A DNA stretch of 64,000 nt, taken from assembly GCF_023898315.1 (NCBI RefSeq), contig NC_064623.1:21783640-21847639 (forward strand). Reading direction: 5' to 3'. Shown here piece after piece: positions 12,320-23,412 of the stretch (position 1 is its first letter; each line of letters starts with the position of its first letter). The DNA comes from Schistocerca nitens. Lineage: Eukaryota > Arthropoda > Insecta > Orthoptera > Acrididae. The position numbers were made by a program, and so were the translations under genes. The notes under the pieces were generated by a model that did no database searches, had not been told where the DNA came from, and was given only the letters and a program-made list of their open reading frames with translations.

Positions 12320-12430
12320 TGTCAAACTGAATACCTTTTTTTCCATCTAAATTTCGAGATTGTTACTTTATTGAGAAAACAGTTTTGGTGATACATTGTG
12401 TCATCCTCAGGCCCTATTCCCACCTCTGGT
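12320..12430 (-). mobile_element. Possible Penelope-like terminal fragment with hammerhead-like core
   Basis: On the minus strand CTGAGGA (12404-12410) fits the hammerhead core CTGANGA. It is followed by a short imperfect TG...CA stem and CCAAAAC where an active ribozyme has CGAAAC. Terminal repeats of Penelope-like elements often carry such ribozymes. The second core half is mutated and stem I is not convincing, so this is a weak call. Confidence 0.25.
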
Positions 12431-12859
12431 CCGATAAGAATAGGGACCAGTATTCAATGACTGGCATATGTAGATTTGCAATACAATGATCACTTCAAAC
12501 ATCATCTGATGACTTAAATTGTACAGATTAGAAAGCCCTGTAAAATATTCTGCAGGCCTCCACTATTGCGGTCAAGGCCTGCAAGATGGGTATCTTGAAC
12601 TAGACTGACTGCAGTAGCCTTCATGCAGTACTATCATTCTAAAGCTGCTCTCAGTCTGGCCAACATTTTGCAGTATATGCTTCTGTGTGTTAAAAGTATT
12701 TATCACATCTTTTCCTCATTTCTGTGATTAACCTAGTGTCTAACTAGTCCCATATGGAAAACAGAAGATTTACATGAATGTGACTGATCATTGTTTTCTA
12801 AGGAGTTAAAGTATCTCATTACTTTTACCTACCTTCACAATCATGTGTTCTGCCAAAAG

Positions 12860-13330
12860 GCAGGTTTTCACATGGTTGTTCTCCAGGCTCTCCAGTCTTC
12901 TGCTATCCTCTTCAGGTCTGCATAATTTCCTCTTCCCTTTATGTCATCTGTCATCTTGTATCTTGTTCCTCCTCTCAGTCTGATCCCACAAACCAATCCA
13001 TCCAAAGCATCTGCTAGCAAGCACTCCCTTCTCAATGAATGTCCCAACCAGTTCTGTTTCCTTTTTCTTACAACCTTCAGCAGACCCTCTCTCACCAACC
13101 CTTTCCAATACTCCATCACTGACTCTTTCCATTCGGCTTGTTCTCTCCATTCTCCCCCACATCCACATCTCAAATGCTTCTTACCTTCTTCATCCTCTCA
13201 TCACAGTGTCCATGTTTCTGCCACATATAGTGCCACACTCCAGACAAAACATTTGCCAAGCCTTTTCCTTAGACCTTTATCTAATTTGCCACATTTGCAT
13301 TCAACAGAAAGAGGAGGCTTATGTGGCAAA
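12860..13330 (-). pseudogene. RTE-like LINE ORF2 C-terminal fragment
   Basis: The minus-strand frame at 12868-13173 ends a recognisable LINE C-terminal region. VRKRKQNWLGHSLRRECLL is followed by a GGTRYKMTDDIKGRGNY segment and a closing WRAWRTTM. Upstream, near 13200-13250, VALYVAETWTL fits the ALYGAETWTL block that precedes it in these elements. The two parts are in different frames with stops between them. The layout is that of the RTE-type C-terminus found in many arthropod genomes. It is a 5'-truncated, dead copy. Confidence 0.65.
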
Positions 13331-14925
13331 TTAGGCTTTTCAAATGGAGCCATTTTTTATTTATTTAATAATTTTTGTGTCATGCACTTTGATGTCTTGG
13401 ACTTGCAGTTGGATGTTCTAAATTTTTAGAATCCATGGTATTACTTGGCTGCAGGTTTGATTATAAGCTTACATGGATGTCATACTTATATTCTGAATTG
13501 TGATTCCTTATGTGATCCACATGTTAAAGTACATTAATGAAGACTGTGGGGAATAGACCATGCTTGCTTGTCTGTCCCAGTTCGACATAACTAGCTCTGG
13601 AATTCCCAGCTTTATTATGTACTGTGTATTTCCTGTATCTCCTAGACCCCTATACCATAATACAGCTTTTACTATACACAAGAAGAGAATCAAATGAACC
13701 ATGGAAGAAAATCATTTTATATGGAAGATACTGAGGAGTGAACTATGCATCAAACAAAGTTATTCAAGATAACTTCATTACCAAGTCAGATACTATCTGA
13801 AGGTAGGCTCATCCTGTCTATTAATGTCTGGACACGAAAATAACTTCTTTGCTAATCTTCTCAATTCACCAGGCATACCCAATGCCTATTTTTGTCCTTC
13901 AAATGGATCTGGTAGCTAATATCTCACTCCAGCTGACTTACAACTGATGTTCAGCTTTCTGTGGATGCACAATGACCCCTAAACTTCAGATTAAAATGAG
14001 TGGCTGGTGCATGTAGTGGGCGATTTGAATGTGTACAGCATCTAAGAAGCACAATTGTAAAAAATTTCTCTACAGCATGAGACCTGTTACCTAAATCCTT
14101 CTTGGTTTCCTCCTCTTCCATGAGATTCCCACTGTGACATCCTTCGAACACCTCCCGCCTTCCACTTCACCATATTTGATGTCTGGCAAATTCTCATTCT
14201 GTATTATGATTATTGGCTCCCCCTTTGGTATCCTGTTCTATCTTTTTCCTGATTACTGCTGGGCGTTTTCTGTATATCTACAAGATACTCTTCCTGCAGG
14301 GCATGTTTTACACAAGTTCATTAGTGAGGCATAGTGGACTACTCAGGATTTTTTTCTTTTTTCTCTCTTCTGTTTTATTTGATTGTGAGCTGCTGAATCG
14401 GGAAATATTTGAAGCTGGTGCTTTTGGTCTCTTCTTGATCAACTAAGGAGGGATGACAGTTTAAAGTTCTATAGGCATGTCTGTTGTGACTAAAGTCTGA
14501 CAGTTGTCTTTGCATTTTCACAAAGGCCGCGCCCCCCTCCCCCTCATGCATTTTCCTTTTCCTCTCATTCACCCCTCATTGGCCACATACAAGCACACAG
14601 TTGAACAGAATGTTGTAAATATTAAGACAAGAACTTTTTAAAAGTAAAACCGCCAACAGTGGCACATTGTCACAATATGTTCTTTATCTCCAATGTTGTT
14701 CTAAGATTTTATTATTCAAAATGTGATTACATTTGAGTCAAATTTCAGTTACATATTTGATTTTTAACCCGTCAGCTGTATTACAGGTGCACTACTTTTA
14801 TTTTTTAGAATTGTTTGTTATAAATATGAAATAATGTAGATGTTTTATTTTAATCACAAATAAAATAACTAAGAAACAGTACACTGCTAAAAAGTACCAT
14901 TACACAGAATGTGTTTTGTCTTTAG
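13331..14925. other. No gene seen; presumed intron
   Basis: AT-rich sequence. The small frames present show no conserved motif. It ends in a pyrimidine-rich acceptor (TTTTGTCTTTAG) at the second candidate exon. Confidence 0.4.
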
Positions 14926-15027
14926 CAAATACCAGAAGCATGTTGGATGAGGAAACACTGATAGAAGCTGGCATTAAAACAAGCAGAAGTGGTCATCCGC
15001 TGACATGGTGTATGAAACACTGGCTAG
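14926..15027 (+). CDS. Candidate internal exon of the same host gene
   Basis: A 102-base open segment between the acceptor TTTTGTCTTTAG (ending 14925) and the donor CTAG|GTAGTA (15028). The left-over G of the exon at 8169-8255 plus the first two bases here makes an alanine codon. The frame continues as NTRSMLDEETLIEAGIKTS and a segment ending MKHWL, leaving one G. That phase again fits the following exon at 15436. The inferred intron before it is about 6.7 kb and holds the RTE fragments. I do not recognise the protein. Confidence 0.5.
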
Positions 15028-15231
15028 GTAGTAACATTATACTCATTTACATCTTTGTTGATCATAAACAACTTTGTGATAAATATTCAGAGTTACAATA
15101 CAGGTTTTACGAACATTATTCCTAAGATTCAAATTTTTGTTGACTTGGGGTAAGTGTTAAATACCTGTGGCTTCTGAAGCTGTAGTAAATGTCCTAGTAA
15201 ATATTTCACTCTTCAGTGGAGTGTGCTCCAA

Positions 15232-15345
15232 AATAAAAATTGGTCACAGATTAAAACTCTGTGGAAGACTCAGACTTGCACTGGGGACCTTTGCCTTTCA
15301 TGTGCATGTGCTCTGCTAACTGAACTTCCCAAGCAAAAGTCAGTT
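15232..15345 (-). mobile_element. tRNA-derived SINE fragment
   Basis: On the minus strand this has a tRNA-like head: an A-box-like GTTCAGTTAGCAGAGCAC and, further on, a degraded B-box-like GGTCCCCAGTGCAAGTC. Spacing is close to that in a tRNA gene, but the cloverleaf is not intact, so it is a SINE or tRNA pseudogene, not a working tRNA. It lies in the presumed intron between the last two candidate exons. Confidence 0.5.
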
Positions 15346-15435
15346 CTGCCAATAAATGTCTTTCAGCAATATTTGTTTCTTTTCATATCTCTCTCTCTCT
15401 CACATCTGTTCTTATACATAATGTTCTTTGTGCAG

Positions 15436-15518
15436 GTGAGAATACTGCCACATATATTGAGGAGAGGTTGAAGAGGATGAGACAGAGTAGGAGAACATTC
15501 CATATATGTATGAAGTAG
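15436..15518 (+). CDS. Candidate terminal exon of the host gene, with stop codon
   Basis: The acceptor TTCTTTGTGCAG ends at 15435. The left-over G of the previous exon plus GT makes a glycine codon. The frame then reads ENTATYIEERLKRMRQSRRT and ends CMK with TAG at 15516-15518. The basic, helix-prone ending is ordinary for a C-terminus. Three exons in succession share a compatible phase and good splice signals, which is unlikely in random AT-rich DNA, though not conclusive. No homology is recognised. Downstream ATTAAA occurs at 15522, too near the stop to be assigned as the polyadenylation signal with confidence. Confidence 0.5.
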
Positions 15519-16205
15519 ATTATTAAAATATCCTTAAAATAATGCAAAGTAATTTGGCCACAAAATTTGTTGTTTGAAGCAGAAGTTCTCATTAATCCAT
15601 CCAACTCTCTAAGCTCTCTTTCTCTGGGTTTACTTTCAGGATGGTACCTTGACTTTAGTATCTGTTCAATATCATATACATGCAGGAACTGATTCCATTT
15701 TACACTAGTAAAGTTTTGTGCATTATCAGAAATGATTGCTTCTTGATTGCCAACATGTGGAGTTTAATTTTTCATTGTCATGTTATCACTTCAGTAGTGG
15801 CACTTTCCAAGATATGTAAATTGACATATTTTGAAGGTAGCTCTCATATTGCAACAATGTGTTTAACACCTGCACAGTCCCAGGGAAGGGGCCCACCTAA
15901 AGTCAATGGCAAGGGTTTGCAGTGGTTTCTTGGCAATGATTAGGTGTAGCTCACCTTCGGAGCCATGGTTCAAAGGTTTAACATTTTGACAGACTAGGCA
16001 TTTCTGGATAATCCATTATACTTTGTAGGAAAGGAAAATAGCAATAGTCATTGATTTTCCCTGCACATTTAGCCCCTCCAGGATCCCCAGTGCTCTATGG
16101 GTGCCCAAGGTTAGGTTCTCCCAGGTGCTGTATGGAATTCAGTTGCACCAGCTATCACACTGTGTGAAACGGCAATAAAGTAATACATTATTGTGAAGCA
16201 CACAG
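15519..16205. other. No gene seen; possible 3' UTR and spacer
   Basis: Follows the candidate stop codon and ends at the B1 insertion site. No repeat family or frame is recognised. It may contain the 3' UTR of the host gene. Confidence 0.35.
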
Positions 16206-16214
16206 TATCTAAAT
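16206..16214. repeat. Target-site duplication of B1, left copy
   Basis: TATCTAAAT, repeated at 22289-22297. The preceding G also matches, but there it may belong to the element's G-run. The pair frames B1 exactly. Confidence 0.85.
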
Positions 16215-16237
16215 TTTTTTTTTTTTGGTTGGGTTTA

Positions 16238-16268
16238 AGGGCGCTCAACTGCTGAGGTCATTAGCGCC
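16238..16268 (-). promoter_or_regulatory. Conserved 3' hairpin of B1
   Basis: Stem GGGCGC paired with GCGCCC (perfect 6 bp, extendable by one pair) around a 19-nt loop starting TAATGACC. TTAAAC follows on the 3' side, then the A-tail. Position and conservation point to a reverse-transcriptase recognition element. Confidence 0.75.
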
Positions 16269-16368
16269 CAGTCACTGTTGTTAGAGCACATGGAATCCGG
16301 TAAAACTCAAGGGGATGGGGGGACACCAGAAGGACCTGACAAAGATGCAGATAAAATAAGTAAAAAGG

Positions 16369-19300
16369 TTAAATGTCTTTGGACAAGCCAGTTAAAGTTG
16401 TAAAACGCAGAATACGAGCAGCTGCCCGAGCATCATCAGCTAAAACATCCGGTAAAGTAGATGGCAGGGACAGGACAACACGAAATTGACTAAAACAGGG
16501 ACACGACAATAAAACATGGTGCACTGTTAATGCCTGACCACAAGGGCACTGCAGGGCTGGGTCACCGGAGAGCAGGTAGTGGTGGCTAAACCGGCAATGC
16601 CCAATCCGCAACCTGGTCAGGAGGACCTCCTCGCACCGAGATGGTCGGGAGGATGTTGTCCAAGCAGTTGGGAGCGGTTTTACGGCCCGGAGCTTGTTTC
16701 CGTGGAGGGATGACCAAGCATCCCACCACAACGACACAAGCCTCTTACAGACATCCCCCCGAACGTCCGATGACGGGACACAATGGGAGGCTGGCCGAGG
16801 CAGGAGGACTGCAGCCTTGGCTGCAGCATCCGCAGCCTCATTCCCAGGCACTCCTACATGTCCGGGAACCCACAGAAAGCTGACGGAACCACCATTATCA
16901 GCGAAAGAATGGAGGGACTGCTGTATCCGTTGAATCAAGGGATGGACCAGAGAGGGGGCTCCAAGGCTCTGAAGAGCACTGAGTGAGTCAGAGCAGAGTA
17001 CATACGATGAATGGCGGTGGCGGCGGGCATACTGAACGGCCTGATGGAGAGCAAAAAGCTCGGCCGTAAAGCTGGAACATTGGTCGAGGAGCCGGTATTT
17101 AAAGTTGGCGACCCGACGACAAAGGCACAGCCGACACCATCGTCAGTTTTGGAGGCATCGGTGTAAATAAAGGTGTGACCGGCAAGTCGAGCACGAAGTT
17201 CGACAAACTATGAGCAATACACTGCAGCCGGAGTACCCTCTTTCGGGAGTGAGCTGAGGTCGAGATAAACATGAACCGGAGCCTGGAGCCAAGGTGGTGT
17301 CGGGCTCTCACCCTCTGAAGGTGGTAGGGAGGGCAAAATCCAATTGTCGAAGCAGGCGACGGAAGCGGACTCCAGGGGGCAGCAGGGCAGACACATACAA
17401 CCCGTACTGACGATCGAGAGAATCGGCGAAGAAGGACTGGTAAGAGGGGTGGTCGGGCATAGACAACAGCCGGCAGGCATACCGACACAGCAGTACGTCG
17501 CGCCGGTAGGTCAATGGTAACTCGGCAGCTTCAGCATAAAGACTCTCGACAGGACTAGTGTAGAAGGCTCCGGTCGCAAGACGTATCCCCCGATGGTGGA
17601 TGGAGTTGAGCCGGCGTAAGAGGGATGGCCGAGCGGACGAGTAGACGAAGCTCCCATAATCCAGCTTCGATCGGACTATGGACCGATACAAGCGAAGCAG
17701 GACAGTGCGATCCGCTCCCCAAGATGAACCACTAAGAACTCTGAGGACATTAAGGGAACGTGTACAACGGGCCGCCAAATAAGTGACATGTGGAGACCAA
17801 CACAGTTTCCTGTCCAACGTGAGCCCTAGAAACTTAGTGGTGTCCACGAATGGGAGAACAACGGGACCGAGATGTAAGGACGGCGGAAGGAACGCTTTAT
17901 ATCTCCAAAACTTGATACAAACCGTCTTCTCTTCAGAGAACCAGAAGCCATTTGCCACGCTCCATGAGTAGAGGCTGTCGAGACAGCGCTGAAGGCAGCG
18001 CTCCAGGAGGCATGTTCTCTGGGCACTGCAGTAGATCGCGAAGTCATCGACAAAGAGAGAGCCTGAGACATTAGATGGAATGCAATCCATAATTGGATTG
18101 ATCGCTATGGCAAAAAGGGCTACGCTCAAGACTGAGCCCTGAGGCACTCCGTTCTCCTGGAGGAAGACGTCGGACAATACGGAACCCTCACGTACCCTAA
18201 ACTGTCGATCCGTTAAAAAGGAATCAATAAAAAGTGGCAGGCGACCGCGTAGGCCCCACCTGTGTATAGTGCGGAGGATACCTCTCTCCAACAGGTATCA
18301 TAAGCCTTCAAGTCGAAGAACACGGCTACCGTTTGGCGCCTTCGCAAGAAGTTGTTCATGATGAATGTCGACAAGGTCACAAGGTGGTCAACAGTGGAGC
18401 GGCGGCGACGAAAGCCGCATTGGACATTAGTAAGTAGCCGTCGAGATTCAAGAATCCAGACTAACCGAGCATTAACCATGCGCTCCATCACCTTACAGAC
18501 ACAGCTTGTAAGAGAAATGGGGCGGTAGCTAGAAGGAAGGTGTCTATCCTTCCCGGGTTTGGGTATAGGAACAACCACGGCGTCACGCCAACGCATGGGG
18601 ACTTGACCTTCGGTCCAGACGCGATTGTAGGTACGAAGGAGGAAGCTTTTGCCCGCCGGAGAAAGGTGTGCCAGCATCTGAACGTGAATGGCGTCTGGTC
18701 CCGGAGCAGAGGACCGGGACAGTGCAAGCGCACGTTCGAGTTCCCGCATAGTAAAGGGGGCATTATAAGTTTCCAGATTCAGCGAGTGGAAGGAAGGTCG
18801 CCGAGCCTCTTCTGCCTCTTTCCTGGGAAGGAAGGCAGGATGGTAATGGGCGGAGCTTGAAACCTCCGCGAAAAAGCGGCCAAAGGCGTTGGAGACAGCC
18901 ACAGGATCAACAAGGACCTCATTACCTGAGGTCAGGCCAGGTACCGAGGAGTGGGCCTTAATGCCCGACAGCCGGCGCAGGCTACCCCAAACGACGGAAG
19001 AGGGAGTAAAACTGTTGAAGGAGCTGGTGAAGGAGGCCCAACAAGCTTTTTTGCTGTCTTTGATGACTCTACGGCATTGCGCTCGGAGTCGTTTGTATGC
19101 AATACAATTCGTCAACGTAGGATGGCGGCGAAATGTGCGTAAAGCACGTCGTCGAGCACGGATAGCGTCCCGACAAGCCTCGTTCCACCAGGGGACGGAA
19201 ACGCGACGGGAAGAAGAAGTAGTAGTACGAGGAATGGAACGTTCGGCAGCATTGATGAGAACAGCCGTGAGGTATTCGACCTGACTGTCACAACTGGGAC

Positions 19301-20048
19301 AATCGCAGTCCGGAAAGGTCGCCAGGGAGGAGTAAAGTCCCCAGTCAGCTTTCAGTATGTTCCAGCTCGAAGGACGTGGGGATGGGGTGTGGTGCAGGAG
19401 ACGAACGACACAGGGGAAGTGGTCGCTCGAATAGGTGTCAGAAAGGACATACCACTCGAACCGACGGGCAAGAGTGGTAGAACAGATCGAGAGGTCTAAG
19501 TGGGAGTAGGTATGAGTAGAGTCCGAGAGGAAAGTCGGGGCGCCGGTATTGAGGCAGACAAGATTGAGATGGTTGAAGACATCCGCCAAGAGTGAGCCTC
19601 TTTGACAGGATGCAGGAGAGCCCCAAAGGGGATGATGGGCATTGAAGTCGCCAAACAATAAAAACGGCGGGGGAAGCTGAACGATCAGGTGCATCATGTC
19701 AGCCCGACTAACAGCAGATGACGGTGGAGTGTAGATGGTACAAACTGAAAAAGTAAAAGCAGAAAGACTAATGCGGACAGCTATTGCTTGGAGTGGGGTG
19801 GTTAATGGGATGGGATGGTAATAGACATCGTCCCGAACGAGCAACATGACCCCACCATGAGCTCTGATACCGTCCACAGGGGTGAGGTCATACCGCTCAG
19901 AGGTGTAGTGGGTAAAGGCAATACGGTCAGTCGGGCGCAACTTGGTTTCCTGGAGACCAAGGACGAGCGGACAGTGCAGGCGGAGGAGCAGTTGTAATTC
20001 CTCCCGATTAGATCGAATACCTCTTTTGTTCCAATGAAACAACGCCAT
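16369..20048 (-). pseudogene. B1 ORF2 (endonuclease-reverse transcriptase-RNase H), frameshifted
   Basis: The endonuclease-to-palm part reads without a break for 611 codons from the ATG at 20048. It has HWNKRGIRSN, LQETKL, GDFNAHHPLWGS and SDHFPCV for the endonuclease. At motif A a 3-base deletion removes Glu (FDLKAYDT; B2 has FDLEKAYDT) and a 1-base loss near 18283 shifts the frame. The palm continues at 17308-18291 with QENGVPQGSVLS and an intact FVDDFAIY. A 2-base deletion near 17313, a stop in place of Arg near 17212 and another deletion near 17115 break the thumb and RNase H. The C-terminal part at 16369-16938 keeps the PGHVGVPGNEAADAAAKAA block and the Cys-His motif CPCGQALTVHHVLLSC. 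At least four disabling changes. Confidence 0.9.
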
Positions 20049-20091
20049 CGCTAGTCAAAAGGTTGGGGGAATGAGACGGAGGAAGAGCTGG

Positions 20092-21591
20092 TCACCTTGA
20101 CGGTCGCGGAGGGCCAGGTTGCGAGGGAACATTGCTACAACCGACGGGAGGCGGATCCGGTTCCATCGACTCGTCGCCAGCTGCGGCCGCCGTCCCTGGT
20201 TGTGTAGGAGGGGCAGCATCATGTGCCAACGAAAGGCCAGCTGAGCGCCTGGCAGCAGAGCGTCCCGGCGAAACTGAGGACGGCCGGGAGCAGCGACTCA
20301 CGGATGGAGCGTCAGACGAAATGCGCCGGGGTGGAGAGGGGGATAGAGACTTCTTCTTGGAGGCCTTCTTGGAAGGCCGAGGAGGCACAGGGATGGTGGG
20401 CTGGACCTGAAGAAGGTCCTCACGCGCGGGGTCCGTTTTGGAACGCCGGACCTCTGAAGCTGGGGTCCGGAACGTTTCCCCAACGGACGCCTGAGAAGAG
20501 GATCGCTTCTCAGGTGGCGTGGGGGGAGGAGGAGGAGGAAGGGTGGCCCCTGGGGCAGAGGGGGAGGGGGCCACGGGGGAGGAGGATTTGGAAGGGAGGG
20601 ATTTGGGATGCGGAGGCAGAGCCCCTTGATGGGCGGAGGAGGCGGAGGGGGAACAGGATAGGGGTGAGGATACCGCGGAAGGGGTGGACACAACTGAGGC
20701 AAACGAAGTGGGCAATGGCACGGGATGGAGGCGGTCGTACTTCTTCCTGGCCTCAGAATAAGAGAGCCGATCCAAAGTTTTGATTTCTTGTATCTTCTTC
20801 TCCTTCTGATATGCGGGGCAGTCGGAGGATCTAGGCGAGTGGACGCCAGGACAATTAATGCACCGAGGTGGTGGGGTGCATGTATGTTCCCCACGAAGAG
20901 GACGTCCACAATCGCCACATAGGGGCTCAGCCAACACCGTGACGACATGTGCCGAAAGTGCAAACACCTAAAACAGCGCATAGGAGGCGGGACGTAAGGC
21001 CGCACGTCACACCGGTAGCACATCACCTTTACCTTCTCTGGGAGAACGTCCCCCTCGAAGGCGAGGATAAAGGCCCCGGTGTCGATGCGATGGTCTTTGG
21101 GGCCGCGCTGGACTCGCCGGACGAAATGCACGCCTCGGCGCTACAGGTTGGCCCTGAGCTCCTCATCAGATTGTAGCAGGAGGTCACGATGAAAAATAAC
21201 CCCCTGCGTCCTATTTAGTGCCAGATGTGGGACAATGGATACTGGGATGTCCCCCTAGGCGGTCGCACGCCTGGAGCGCCGCCGACTGTGTGGCGGAGGT
21301 GGTCTTGATAAGAACGGACCCTGAACGCATCTTGCTGAGAGCCTCGATTTCCCCGAAGATGTCCTCAATGTGCTGAACAAAGAACATCGGCTTGGAGGTG
21401 GCGAATTTCCCCCCATCGGTTCGAGAACAGACCAAATAGCGGGGGAAGTACTTCGCCCCAAGCCGGCGGGCCTGTCCCTCCTCCCATGGAGTGGCCAAGG
21501 GGGAAAGGGCAGGAGAACCAGAACTAGAAACGGTACCTTTTCGTTTGAAAGACTCGGCCGCAGAGCGACCTGATACATGTTGACGTTTCAT
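20092..21591 (-). pseudogene. B1 ORF1 (zinc-knuckle protein), frameshifted
   Basis: Start chosen at the ATG reading MKRQHVSGRSAAES (21591), the same place as in B2. The N-terminal part runs to about 21255, where one extra base relative to B2 shifts the frame. The middle part continues at 20970-21131 (VKVMCYRCDVRPYVPPPMRC). Two further zinc-knuckle-like blocks, CGDCGRPLRGEHTC and CINCPGVHSPRSSDC, are readable near 20800-20920. The rest, 20092-20800, is a Ser/Pro-rich tail. The protein class is the I-type ORF1 with a presumed RNA-recognition fold before three knuckles. Confidence 0.85.
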
Positions 21592-21949
21592 CTGCGAAAC
21601 GTCCGCCCCGATACCACCCACTCCGACCAGGGGCTCTCCCCACGGGCGCCACCCAGCCGCAGCAAGGGCCACCTGGCAGGATGCCCATTGCCGGGAGTCC
21701 TGATGCCCCAAGGAGACGGGCATCTACTCCTTGGCCAACGTGGGGAGGGTGCAGCTCAGGTATCGGTAGTACGATCCCTGTGTTGTCAGGGGGCTACAAC
21801 CTAGAGGGTACATGACGACCCCACCACAACGGGCTGGCTACCGTGCTGGATTTCTGGTGCCATGGAAAGTCCATCATGATCGCTGGTGCAGATGGAGATG
21901 CACTATGGGCGTAACTTTGACAACCCATCAGGCGTTTAGGCCCAATTGG

Positions 21950-22016
21950 TGGTGGTGGTGGTGGTGGTGGTTGTTAGTGTTTAACGTCCCGTCGACAACG
22001 AGGTCATTAGAGACGG
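21950..22016 (-). mobile_element. 67-bp 5'-truncated LINE tail inserted in B1 5' UTR
   Basis: Absent from the same place in B2 and flanked by a 13-bp duplication TAGGCCCAATTGG (21937-21949 and 22017-22029). In minus-strand sense it contains a hairpin (CGTCTC paired with GGGACG around a 19-nt loop starting TAATGACC), then TTAAACACTAA, then CCA repeats as a tail. This is the extreme 3' end of a further LINE lineage, kept as a minimal insertion product. Confidence 0.9.
22010..22015 (-). promoter_or_regulatory. Conserved 3' hairpin of the 67-bp LINE tail (5' stem arm)
   Basis: Arm CGTCTC at 22010-22015 pairs with GGGACG at 21985-21990 (one G-U). The loop is 21991-22009, 19 nt, starting TAATGACC. 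Its stem is different in sequence from the A and B stems but equal in length and position. Confidence 0.7.
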
Positions 22017-22199
22017 TAGGCCCAATTGGAGGAATAGTGCGTATGGTTACAACGCCGTTACAATGCTGAGTGCCAAGGTCTTAGTGCACTGAGGACCAGT
22101 GGTACACCACGTAAGGCGTCCTTCCCCAAAAGGCTCGTACTTCTGTAGAATTTTGAAAAATGGAGGTCAAACCCCAAGGGGGACCATCACATGGAAGGC

Positions 22200-22288
22200 C
22201 GAAACGGTGGAAACTCCTTTTAGTCGCCTCTTACGACAGGCAGGAATACCTCGGGCCTATTCTTACCCCAGACCCGCAGGTGGGGGGG
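22200..22288 (-). promoter_or_regulatory. Family B/D shared 5'-terminal segment (B1 copy)
   Basis: In transcription sense it starts in a G/C-rich run and reads TAGGCCCGAGGTATTCCTGC and then GTAAGAGGCGACTAAAAGG. Nearly the same sequence starts D1, B2 and D4. LINEs of this kind use an internal promoter at their 5' end, so a promoter or RNA role is inferred. Confidence 0.5.
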
Positions 22289-22297
22289 TATCTAAAT
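22289..22297. repeat. Target-site duplication of B1, right copy
   Basis: TATCTAAAT, matching 16206-16214. Confidence 0.85.
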
Positions 22298-23400
22298 AGT
22301 GACTCAGGTGGATTAAGTGTAAATTGTATTCAGATTTCTCTCCACCTGTGCTCTCTGTCTCGGAGATGATACACATAACTGAAGATATTTAATGCAGATG
22401 ATAAATGTTATCTTGTGTTATTAAGACTTTATATTTAGTACTTTGTCCTTCAGATCCTAAGTTACATCATCTATCACTCCCTTTATGTAAACTTTTTCAA
22501 AATCATATTCTTTAACTGAACCAGTCTTGCATGCAGTAATTTGCAATTAAGAAGAATGGTTAAAGGTTGGCGATCACAATATGCTTTGGTGTGATTACCA
22601 ACAAAACAATTGCTTCAACATCTTTGACATTTTACAATCCTATGTCTACCCTGTGCAGCGAAGTCATGTGAGGAAGTAAGCCAACTGCACAAGCAGAATA
22701 CAGCAGTCCAAGGGTGAGGTAAGCTGTAATTGGAATACCTTACAAGGTCTGTTGCACAGTTTATATCGGCTCTCTGATGCGACGCCCATGCAGTATGTTC
22801 TACCCGTATTACCTGGGCTCTTTCCATCCTGGCTTCATTGTTTCTTGCCATGCAGTCATACTGTCCCTAGCAAAAGAAGTTTCTCAGTATCCTGGTTGAA
22901 AAGTTCACTTTTTGCATGTACACATTAAGCAATATTATTCTTTGGAACTACTCAAGGTAACTACTGTGAATCATTTACAATACTTCCCCTTGAGGGAAAA
23001 CCTTTTAGTCTGCCCTAGGACGGCAAAAAAAAAATTGTCAGTTTCATGCAATTATGTTCCTCTTGAGTTCATTTTCTTCATTCAGTTTTCTTCACACACA
23101 TACATACATTTCTCTTTATTTAATTTTAAATTTCTCAATAAATCCTTTAATATAGAGATGAACCCCTCTACATACAGACAAGTCCAAAAAATGTATCCAT
23201 TGTTTAAAAGTCCATAAGTTGCAAACTAATTGACGGAGTTGTCTCATTTATGGTGGAAGTATAGCTTAAAGACCAACTTAAAGATATGACTAAGTGTTCG
23301 AAAAGGTCATCAGTAACGTCACCACAAATGTCATCGAACTGCAGCACAAACTACTGACTGCAACGTGTTCAGTTGGATATTTGCACATGAATGTATGATG
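22298..23400. other. No gene seen; spacer and distal end of a DNA transposon
   Basis: AT-rich. From about 23160 the sequence probably belongs to the 3' non-coding part of the Tc1/mariner-like element, whose terminal region may include GTCCAAAAAATGTATCC near 23180; the matching inverted end was not located. Confidence 0.35.
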
Positions 23401-23412
23401 GATTCTCAAAGT

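Larger units (their letters stand above)
16215..22288 (-). mobile_element. B1: family B I-like non-LTR retrotransposon, full length but inactive
   Basis: Minus-strand LINE of about 6.07 kb flanked by a 9-bp target duplication. The 3' end at 16215 has an A-tail (T-run on the plus strand). The 5' end at 22288 finishes in a G-rich segment followed by the shared family B/D 5' terminus. Order in transcription sense: 5' UTR (22288-21592), ORF1, ORF2, 3' UTR with the conserved hairpin. A 67-bp LINE tail is inserted in the 5' UTR at 21950-22016. Comparison with B2 shows small deletions and insertions in both ORFs, so it is recent but dead. Confidence 0.95.

Noticed and set aside
22200..22288. HDV-like self-cleaving ribozyme at the family B/D 5' end
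   Set aside because: GGCGAC(T)A resembles the catalytic joining segment, but I could not pair P1 and P2 convincingly by eye.
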